Of a stretch of 64,000 bases of DNA, positions 57,122 through 64,000 are shown one piece after another. The stretch spans positions 1-64,000 of the forward strand of contig JAEYRD010000098.1 of the NCBI GenBank assembly GCA_023435725.1. The letters are read 5' to 3'. Position numbers and translations under genes: made by a program. Origin of the DNA: Pseudomonadota bacterium (GTDB lineage Bacteria > Pseudomonadota > Alphaproteobacteria > Rhizobiales > Xanthobacteraceae). The number at the start of each line of letters is the position of its first letter. Within the stretch, counting starts at the first letter, position 1. The notes under the pieces are model-generated. The model saw only the letters and a program-made list of their open reading frames with translations, made no database searches and was not told where the DNA came from.

Positions 57122-60100
57122 GCGAAGTCTCCAATGGGGCGGCGGCTTTGGCGCCTTGTTTCTTGTGTACCATACTGAACACCACGGGAACAAACATCAG
57201 CGTGGCAAAGGTTGCAAAGATCAGGCCGCCGATCACGGCGCGCCCCAGTGGCGCATTCTGCTCACCGCCCTCGCCCAGCCCCAGAGCCATCGGCGCCATG
57301 CCGATGATCATGGCGAGCGCGGTCATCAGGACCGGGCGGAACCGGACGAAGCCGGCTTCGAGCGCGGCTGCGATGGGATCGCCGAGCTCCTCGTAGCGCT
57401 CGCGCGCGAAGGAGATCACGAGCACGCTGTTGGCGGTGGCGACGCCCATGCACATGATGGCGCCTGTCAGCGCGGGTACCGACAGCGTGGTCTCGGTCGT
57501 GAACAGCATCCAGACGATGCCGGCCAGCGCCGCCGGCAGCGCGGTGATGATCACGAAAGGATCGGACCAGGACTGGAAGTTCACGACGATCAGCAGGTAG
57601 ATCAGCACGACCGCGCCAAGCAGGCCGAACAAGAGGCCGGTGAAGGCACCGTTCATGGTCTGCACTTGGCCGAGCAGTGCCACCGACGAGCCTTTCGGCA
57701 GGTCCTTGGCGGTATCTGCAATGACCTGACGAATATCATTCGACACCGCGCCGAGATCGCGGCCCGAGGTCGTCGCAAAGATCTGCACCAGCGTCTGGAT
57801 GTCATATTGCGAGACCACCGCGCTCGAGGTCGAGCGCCTGATGTCGGCGATGCCGCCGAGGATCGGCGACTGCGGATTGCCCGCGGCGGTGATCGGCAGC
57901 GTCTGCAGCGCGCTGAGCGAGTCGATCTGGTATTGCGGCGTCTGCATCACGATCGAGTAGGACACGCCGTTGTCCGGGTTGAGATAGTAGGTCGGGGCCA
58001 CCTGCGAGGACCCGGCGAGATTGACCACAAGGCTGTTGGTGACATCGCGCTCGGTCAGGCCGACATATTGCGCACGGGTGCGGTCGACATCGATATTGAA
58101 GGTCGGGTTGTTCGGCGACTGCTGGATGCGCGCATCGGCAACGCCTGGAATCTTGCGGACCTTCGCCAGCAGGCTGTTGGCATAGGCAAAGTTGGCGTTG
58201 AGATTGTTGCCGCGGATTTGCAGGTCGATCGGCGCCGGCGCGCCGAAGTTCAGGATCTGGCTGACGATGTCCGCCGGCAGGAAAGCGAAGCTGACACCGG
58301 GGAACATCCGCGGCAGCTGCTCCCGCAGCACCTTCACGTGCTCTTCTGTCGGCTTGTGGCCTTCCTTCAGCTTGATCTGGATGTCGCCGTCCTGCGGACC
58401 GATTACGCCGGTGTTGTTATAGGTCATGTTGATGCCGGAGATCGGCATGCCGATATTATCGGTCATGGTCTCGATCTCGCCCGGAATCAGCTTGCGGACC
58501 GCCTTCTGCACGTCGGCGAGCTGATTGGCGGTCTCCTCGACGCGGGTACCGACCTGGGTGCGTACATGCATCAGGATGTTGCCGGCATCGACGGCGGGGA
58601 AGAAGTTACGGCCAAGGAACGGCACCAGCGCGAACGACGCGCCGACGACGCATAGGAAGCCGATCACGAATACCGCGCGATGCGCCAGCGCCATGGCCAG
58701 CAGACCACGGTAGCCGCCGCGAATGCGCTCGAACCGCGCCTCGAAACCGCGCTGGAACCAGACGAAGGGATTGCGCGACTTCGGCGGCTCGCCCTCGTGA
58801 TGGACATGCGCGTGCAGCAGATAGTTCGCCATGGTCGGCACCAGCGTGCGCGACAGGATGAACGACCAGATCATCGCGAACATCACGGCCTCGGCCATCG
58901 GCACGAACAGGAAGCGCGCGACACCGGTGAGGAAGAACATCGGCACGAACACGATGCAGATACAGAGCAGCGACACGAAGGCAGGCGTCACGATCTGGTT
59001 GGCGCCGTCGAGGATCGACTGCTCGACCGGCTTGCCCTGCTCGAGATGATAATTGATGTTCTCGATTGTCACGGTCGCGTCATCGACGAGGATACCGACC
59101 GCCAGCGCAAGGCCGCCGAGCGTCATGATGTTCAGCGTCTCGCCGATCGCCGAGAGCATGATGATGGCGCCGAGCACGGACAGCGGAATTGAGACCGCGA
59201 TGATAATGGTCGAGCGCCAGCTGCCGAGGAACAGGAGGATCATGACGCTGGTGAGCAGCGCCGCGATGACGCCTTCGAAGGCGACGCCCTCGATCGCGCC
59301 GCGCACGAACACCGACTGGTCGCCGATGAAGCCGATCTTCAGCGCGTCCGGCATCTGGTCCTTGACGTCGATCACCTTCTGCTTGATGCCGGCGATGATA
59401 TCGAGCGTCGAGGTCGCGCCCGCCTTCAGCACCATCATCAGCACCGATCGATTACCGTCGACGTGGACGATGTTGGTCTGCGGCGGGTTGCCGTCGCGTA
59501 CGGTCGCGACGTCGCGCACATAGACCATCGCACCGTTGACGGCCCGGATCGGCAGGTTGCCGAGCTCGTCGATCTTGAGCGGCGAGTTGTTGAGCTGGAT
59601 GTTGTACTCGAAGGTGCCGATCTTCTGAGTGCCGACCGGCGTAATCAGGTTTTGCGCAGCGAGCGCATTGGCGACGTCCTGGCCGGACAGGCCGCGAGCC
59701 TGGAGCGCGGTCGGGTCGAGGTCGATCTGGATCTGGCGCTGCTTGCCGCCAAACGGATACGGGATCGCCGCGCCAGGCACGGTGACCAGCGGCGTGCGGA
59801 GCTGGTTGATGCCGATGTCGGCGAGGTTCTGCTCGGTGAGCCCGTCACCCGACAGCGCCACCTGGATGATGGGCACGGTCGAGGCGGAGTAATTCAGGAT
59901 CAAAGGCGGCGTCGCACCGGGCGGCAGCTGCTTCAGCAGCGTCTGCGAGATGGCGGTGACCTGGGCGTTGGCAGTGCGGATGTCGACGGTCGGTTGAAAG
60001 AAGATCTTGACGATGCCGAAGCCGTTATAGGAGTTTGCGACGATGTGCTCGATGTCATTGACCGTCGTCGTCAGCGAGCGCTGGAACGGCGTGGTGATGC

Positions 60101-60287
60101 GGCCCGACATCTGGTCCGGCGGCAGGCCGGTGTACTGCCAGACCACGCCGATCACGGGGATGCGGATCTCGGGAAAGATGTCAGTGGGCGTCCGCAGCGC
60201 CGCCAGCGGTCCGATGATCAGGAGCAGGAGCGCGAGCACGACAAACGTGTAGGGCCGGCTCAGGGCAATACGGACCAGAGCAATCAT
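57108..60287 (-). CDS. RND efflux permease
   Basis: 1059 residues, full length for the HAE/AcrB-like family. First helix IALSRPYTFVVLALLLLIIGP, periplasmic porter domain DIFPEIRIPVIGVVWQYTGLPPDQM, then the helix block with GGLALAVGILVDDATVTIENI and the proton-relay Asp pair region, and the second half with AIMCMGVATANSVLVISFARE and LMTALAMIIGMAPMALGLGEGGEQNAPLG. It exports small molecules using proton force. Its substrate cannot be predicted, and no TolC-type gene lies in the window. Confidence 0.95.
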   Translation of the reverse strand: MIALVRIALSRPYTFVVLALLLLIIGPLAALRTPTDIFPEIRIPVIGVVWQYTGLPPDQMSGRITTPFQRSLTTTVNDIEHIVANSYNGFGIVKIFFQPTVDIRTANAQVTAISQTLLKQLPPGATPPLILNYSASTVPIIQVALSGDGLTEQNLADIGINQLRTPLVTVPGAAIPYPFGGKQRQIQIDLDPTALQARGLSGQDVANALAAQNLITPVGTQKIGTFEYNIQLNNSPLKIDELGNLPIRAVNGAMVYVRDVATVRDGNPPQTNIVHVDGNRSVLMMVLKAGATSTLDIIAGIKQKVIDVKDQMPDALKIGFIGDQSVFVRGAIEGVAFEGVIAALLTSVMILLFLGSWRSTIIIAVSIPLSVLGAIIMLSAIGETLNIMTLGGLALAVGILVDDATVTIENINYHLEQGKPVEQSILDGANQIVTPAFVSLLCICIVFVPMFFLTGVARFLFVPMAEAVMFAMIWSFILSRTLVPTMANYLLHAHVHHEGEPPKSRNPFVWFQRGFEARFERIRGGYRGLLAMALAHRAVFVIGFLCVVGASFALVPFLGRNFFPAVDAGNILMHVRTQVGTRVEETANQLADVQKAVRKLIPGEIETMTDNIGMPISGINMTYNNTGVIGPQDGDIQIKLKEGHKPTEEHVKVLREQLPRMFPGVSFAFLPADIVSQILNFGAPAPIDLQIRGNNLNANFAYANSLLAKVRKIPGVADARIQQSPNNPTFNIDVDRTRAQYVGLTERDVTNSLVVNLAGSSQVAPTYYLNPDNGVSYSIVMQTPQYQIDSLSALQTLPITAAGNPQSPILGGIADIRRSTSSAVVSQYDIQTLVQIFATTSGRDLGAVSNDIRQVIADTAKDLPKGSSVALLGQVQTMNGAFTGLLFGLLGAVVLIYLLIVVNFQSWSDPFVIITALPAALAGIVWMLFTTETTLSVPALTGAIMCMGVATANSVLVISFARERYEELGDPIAAALEAGFVRFRPVLMTALAMIIGMAPMALGLGEGGEQNAPLGRAVIGGLIFATFATLMFVPVVFSMVHKKQGAKAAAPLETSHVAH

Positions 60288-60485
60288 TCGTCAGGCAATT
60301 CCAAATCAGGGGACAGGGAACACGCCCCCACGGGTTCCTCAGCTGCTTTACCCGAACACCGCTGAAATGGCCAACGACAGCGCGTCGCGCGCGGTCACTT
60401 CCCTGCTATCGCATAGCGAAATCGCATTCCAGATATGCAGCCTCTGCCCGGAAGATTACAGAACCCGCTTTCTGCCGCGCAAAGA

Positions 60486-60503
60486 CGGCGTCTGGAGACG
60501 CCG
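60486..60503 (-). terminator. Intrinsic terminator of the PAS-MCP gene
   Basis: CGGCGTC (60486-60492) pairs with GACGCCG (60497-60503) around TGGA. On the minus strand the stem is followed by TCTTTGCG. It lies 26 bp beyond the stop codon at 60529. Confidence 0.6.
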
Positions 60504-60528
60504 CCTTCCGGATTGCCATGTTTTCCGC

Positions 60529-62223
60529 CTAGGCGGTGCGGACCGAGCCCAGGAATTTCCTGACCTCGAGCCTCAGGCGGTTCGAATCGCGCGACAGCGT
60601 CTGCGCCGCCGACAGCACCTGCGTTGAGGCCGAGCCGGTCTCGGAGGCGCCGCGCTGGACATCTCCGACATTGGACGAGACCTGCTGCGTCCCCTGGGCG
60701 GCCCGCTGCACGTTGCGGGCGATCTCCTGGGTCGCCGCGCCCTGCTCTTCCACAACCGCCGCGATCGCAGACGAGATCTCCGACAAGCGCGCGATGGTGC
60801 CGCTGATCTCGCTGATGGCGCTGACTGACTCTTGGGTCGCGGCCTGGATGCCGCCGACCTGCTGGCCGATCTCGCCGGTGGCCTTGGCCGTCTGCTCGGC
60901 GAGCGCCTTCACCTCGGAAGCGACCACCGCGAAGCCTCGACCGGCCTCACCGGCCCGCGCCGCCTCGATGGTGGCGTTCAGGGCCAGCAGGTTGGTCTGG
61001 CCGGCGATCGCGTTGATGAGCTCGACGACGTCGCCGATCCGCGATGCGGCCCGCGACAATTCGCTGACGCGTACGGTGGTGGCTTCCGCCTGGTTGACCG
61101 CCTCGCCGGCGATCCGGGCCGAGTCCTGCACCCGGCGGCCGATCTCGCTCACCGACGACGACATCTCTTCGGCTGCGGAGGCCACCGAATGGACATTGGT
61201 TGACGCTTCCTCGGAACCGACCGCAACAGCGGTGGCCAATTCCTGCGCCCGGCCCGCGGTCGAGGACAGTGTCGAGGCCGAGGCTTCGAGCTCGGTCGCG
61301 GCCGACGAGACGGCCTCGACGATCTCGCCAATCGCGGCCTCAAAGCCGTCGGCAAGCTTCGCCATCTCGCCTTTGCGCTGCGCCTCGGCGCGGCGCTGCA
61401 CCGCCCGCAGTTCGTCGCGACTGAAGCGAATGATGGTCTGGACGGTTTGGAGATTGCGCAGCGCCTCGCCGATTTCGTCATCGCGCTCGATGACGATGCG
61501 GTTGTCCAGCTTATCTTGCGCGAGGTTGAGCATCGTGTCGTTGAGATGCTGCATCGGCCCCTGGACCGCGCGCAGGGTCGTAAGTCCGGCGAAGCCGGCA
61601 GTGGCAGCGCCGACAACGGCCAGCAGCGACAGCATCAGGCTCACCGAGCCGCTCGTCGAGAGCGCGCCCCCGATGCCGAGCGCGAGGAGGAACAACGCCT
61701 GGACCGCCGTCATGGTGACCAGGCGCGCCTTCAGCGTCCTGGTGAAAACCGAGAACCGGTCGAGCAGTGAACGGCGACGGATGATGCCGCTATCGATGCG
61801 ATAGCCGTGCGGCTTCTTCGCGCGGATCGCGGCGTAGACCTCCTCGGCGAGCCTTCGCTGATCTGCCGGCAGCTTGGTACGAATTGAGGTGTAGCCCGTG
61901 ACCCGGCCGTTCTCGCGGATCGGAGAGGCCGTCGCCAGCACCCAGTAGAAGTCGCCGTTCTTGCGGCGGTTCTTCACCGCGCCAAGCCACGGCTTGCCGG
62001 CCTTCAGCGCGTCCCAGAAATTATCGAACGCCTCCGGCGGCATGTCCGGGTGACGGACGATGTTGTGCGGCTGCCCCATCAGCTCTTCAGACGTGAAGCC
62101 CGCCGCGGCGACGAAGTCCTCGTTGAAGTAGCTCAGCTTGCCCTTGAGGTCGGTCCTGGAAACGATCAGCGTTTCATCGCTGATCGGATATTCGACGTCG
62201 GTAACAGGAAAATTCTTGCGCAT
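60529..62223 (-). CDS. Aer-like PAS-methyl-accepting chemotaxis protein
   Basis: 564 residues in one chain: N-terminal PAS (about 10-125) with RHPDMP at Arg57, His58, Asp60 and Trp70 as in FAD-binding Aer; two membrane helices about 168-215; a HAMP-like region; and a signalling domain with the conserved tip (GQTNLLALNATIEAARAGEAGRGF). The PAS is close in sequence to the stand-alone PAS protein at 2800-3321. It should sense redox state and signal to CheA. It ends at a good terminator. GAGGAGATT lies 15 bases upstream of the ATG, rather far. Confidence 0.93.
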   Translation of the reverse strand: MRKNFPVTDVEYPISDETLIVSRTDLKGKLSYFNEDFVAAAGFTSEELMGQPHNIVRHPDMPPEAFDNFWDALKAGKPWLGAVKNRRKNGDFYWVLATASPIRENGRVTGYTSIRTKLPADQRRLAEEVYAAIRAKKPHGYRIDSGIIRRRSLLDRFSVFTRTLKARLVTMTAVQALFLLALGIGGALSTSGSVSLMLSLLAVVGAATAGFAGLTTLRAVQGPMQHLNDTMLNLAQDKLDNRIVIERDDEIGEALRNLQTVQTIIRFSRDELRAVQRRAEAQRKGEMAKLADGFEAAIGEIVEAVSSAATELEASASTLSSTAGRAQELATAVAVGSEEASTNVHSVASAAEEMSSSVSEIGRRVQDSARIAGEAVNQAEATTVRVSELSRAASRIGDVVELINAIAGQTNLLALNATIEAARAGEAGRGFAVVASEVKALAEQTAKATGEIGQQVGGIQAATQESVSAISEISGTIARLSEISSAIAAVVEEQGAATQEIARNVQRAAQGTQQVSSNVGDVQRGASETGSASTQVLSAAQTLSRDSNRLRLEVRKFLGSVRTA

Positions 62224-62396
62224 TGGGGCCCGGCCAATCTCCTCAGGCGTTTATTCTCGGTGAAGGCGACTCGCGGGTGCCTTCACCGCAATTTTCGAAA
62301 GCCGAATTTAATCATCGATAAAACCGTGGAGCCGTATGATTACGGTCGCTCCCCATGACGCTACCGGCCTGCACCATCATGCTATCGGCAAAGAAA

Positions 62397-62423
62397 ACGA
62401 GCGGCGCTTGATGCGCCGCTCGT
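62397..62423 (-). terminator. Strong intrinsic terminator of the right-hand MCP gene
   Basis: ACGAGCGGCGC (62397-62407) pairs perfectly with GCGCCGCTCGT (62413-62423) around TTGAT. On the minus strand the stem is followed by TTTTCTTT, a classic Rho-independent signal, 28 bp beyond the stop codon. Confidence 0.9.
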
Positions 62424-62450
62424 CGTCAGATCGATGAGTCGTGGATTTGC

Positions 62451-64000
62451 TTAGGCCGCGCGGACGTTGGTCAGGAAATTACTCACTTCGGTCTTCAGCC
62501 GGTTGGAGTCGTTCGACAGCATCTGCGCCGCCGACAGCACCTGCGAGGACGCCGTACCGGTCTCGGTTGCGCCGCGCTGCACGTCGGTGATGTTGGAGGA
62601 GACCTGCTGGGTGCCCTGCGCCGCCTGCTGCACGTTGCGGGCGATCTCCTGGGTCGCCGCACCCTGCTCTTCCACCGCAGCCGCAATCGCCGAGGAGATT
62701 TCCGACAGACGCTCGATGGTCGAGGAGATCTCCTTGATGGCGCCGACCGAGTCGTTGGTCGCCGCCTGGATGCCGGAGATCTGCTGACCGATTTCGCCGG
62801 TCGCCTTCGCGGTCTGCTCGGCGAGCGCCTTCACCTCGGAGGCGACGACCGCGAAACCGCGGCCGGCTTCACCGGCGCGGGCCGCCTCGATGGTGGCATT
62901 CAACGCCAGGAGGTTGGTCTGGCCGGCAATGGTGTTGATGAGCTCGACGACGTCGCCGATGCGGGAGGCAGCCTTGGACAGCTCGCTGACGCGCTCGGTG
63001 GTGGCACGGGCTTGGCCGACGGCATCGCCCGCCATCCGCGCCGATTCCTGCACCTGTCGGCTGATCTCGCCCACCGACGAGGCCATTTCCTCGGTCGCCG
63101 AAGCCACCGACTGCACGTTGGTCGAGGCTTCCTCCGAGGCACCTGCAACCGTCGTTGCCAGCCTCTGGGAGCGGTCGGCAGTCGAAGTCAGCGTCGAGGC
63201 GGCGGCTTCGAGCTGGGTTGAGGCCGACGACACGGTCTGGACGATCTCGCCGATCATCGATTCGAATTCGCGGGTGACGTTGTCGACGCGGCGGCCGCGC
63301 TCGATCTTGGCCTCGGCATCGGCCGCGGCGGCCTCGTCGGCAGCCTTCTTGGCGATCAGGGCCTCCTTGAAGATCTGGAGCACGTCGGCCATGGCGCCGA
63401 TCTCGGTCTTCTCGCCGCGATGCGGGACTTCAGCGGTCAGATCGCCCCGGCCCAGCGCCTGCATCGGCTGGATGATCGAGTTGATGCCGCTGGAGACGTC
63501 GCGGACCAGGTAGATGCTGACCGCGATGCCGATGACAACGGCGGCGCCGAGGATCACCGAGACCAGCATGAAGGCAAAGGAATAGCTATCGGCGGCATCC
63601 TGGGCAGCCTGGTCACCGCCCTTGGTGTTTAGCTCGATGTCCTTGGTCAGGACCTCATCCGACGCAAGGCCGATCTTGTTGACCGTCTTGGTGTTCAGCT
63701 CCTGCGCCTCATGCGGGACCTTGCCGGCCTCCTTGCGCGAGAGCGCAAAGACCTCTTCGGTACCCTTCTTGTAGTCGTCCCAGAGCTTGGCCCATTCGTT
63801 GTACAGTCTCCGCTCTTCGGGCGAGGTGATCATCGGCTCGTAGCTCTTGCGCGCCTTGGCGAGCCCATCGAGCACCGTGACGGCCGTCTTCTCGTTGGCG
63901 AGCTTGTCGTCGAGCGTTTCAGCCAGCATGTGCTGGCGAACCACGTTGCGATAGGTGATCACGCTGGCCCGCAGTTCACCGAGCACCCGGACGCTGGGCA
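62451..64000 (-). CDS. Methyl-accepting chemotaxis protein, 5' end outside the window
   Basis: The visible part has about 516 codons and continues past the right edge, where the frame is still open (PSVRVLGELRASV). It shows a four-helix-bundle periplasmic sensor (4HB_MCP-like, up to about visible residue 130), a membrane helix (FMLVSVILGAAVVIGIAVSIYL), HAMP (INSIIQPMQALGRGDLTAEVP) and a signalling domain with the conserved tip. The signalling part is close to that of the neighbouring PAS-MCP (e.g. EEQGAATQEIARNVQ...GTQQVSSN), suggesting tandem duplication of that half. Ligand unknown. Confidence 0.93.
   Translation of the reverse strand, partial: PSVRVLGELRASVITYRNVVRQHMLAETLDDKLANEKTAVTVLDGLAKARKSYEPMITSPEERRLYNEWAKLWDDYKKGTEEVFALSRKEAGKVPHEAQELNTKTVNKIGLASDEVLTKDIELNTKGGDQAAQDAADSYSFAFMLVSVILGAAVVIGIAVSIYLVRDVSSGINSIIQPMQALGRGDLTAEVPHRGEKTEIGAMADVLQIFKEALIAKKAADEAAAADAEAKIERGRRVDNVTREFESMIGEIVQTVSSASTQLEAAASTLTSTADRSQRLATTVAGASEEASTNVQSVASATEEMASSVGEISRQVQESARMAGDAVGQARATTERVSELSKAASRIGDVVELINTIAGQTNLLALNATIEAARAGEAGRGFAVVASEVKALAEQTAKATGEIGQQISGIQAATNDSVGAIKEISSTIERLSEISSAIAAAVEEQGAATQEIARNVQQAAQGTQQVSSNITDVQRGATETGTASSQVLSAAQMLSNDSNRLKTEVSNFLTNVRAA

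Overview
The window looks like chromosomal DNA of a Bradyrhizobium-type alphaproteobacterium (Nitrobacteraceae). This rests on the high GC content, the protein families present, and dense families of short palindromic repeats between operons that I recall as typical of that group. No rRNA, tRNA, CRISPR array, transposase or phage gene was seen. The genus is an inference from pattern, not from a database search.

Layout. 0-3.3 kb: small secreted or membrane proteins, then a two-gene energy-taxis receptor (separate PAS protein plus MCP). 3.5-6.0 kb: altronate/galactarate-type dehydratase and an HpcH/HpaI-family aldolase, next to the 3' remnant of a malate/L-lactate dehydrogenase-family gene. 6.2-10.8 kb: branched-chain amino-acid-type ABC importer (binding protein, LivH, fused LivM-LivG, LivF). 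11.1-18.2 kb: homoprotocatechuate (3,4-dihydroxyphenylacetate) meta-cleavage operon hpaH-F-E-D-G plus a thiamine-diphosphate enzyme, facing a divergent HpaR-type MarR repressor across a perfect palindrome. 18.3-19.7 kb: AlkB and a second Fe(II)/2-oxoglutarate oxygenase. 19.9-21.9 kb: DUF2848 protein and amidase. 22.1-26.0 kb: DUF35 zinc-ribbon/OB protein, thiolase-like protein, SDR, exported SMP-30 lactonase. 26.0-28.9 kb: PEP carboxylase. 29.0-31.4 kb: a non-coding dispersed element with strong inverted-repeat structure, then a lower-GC patch with two orphan membrane proteins. 31.4-34.1 kb: YccF protein and glycogen debranching enzyme.

34.1-55.8 kb is a large acyl-CoA catabolism region: four crotonases, two acyl-CoA ligases, two acyl-CoA dehydrogenases, two SDRs, an APH-type kinase with a DUF6285 partner, a Baeyer-Villiger monooxygenase, nitronate monooxygenase, GST and a thiolase. 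The kinase, DUF6285, ADGPDEVH-type dehydrogenase, SDR and CoA ligase together resemble the parts list of the levulinate (lva) / ACAD10-11 route, in which a 4-hydroxyacyl-CoA is phosphorylated and then dephosphorylated; this is the most interesting system in the window.

55.9-60.3 kb: RND efflux permease and adaptor. 60.5-64.0 kb: an intact Aer-like receptor and a second MCP that runs off the right edge. The left and right ends thus carry a split and a fused version of the same FAD-PAS receptor architecture.
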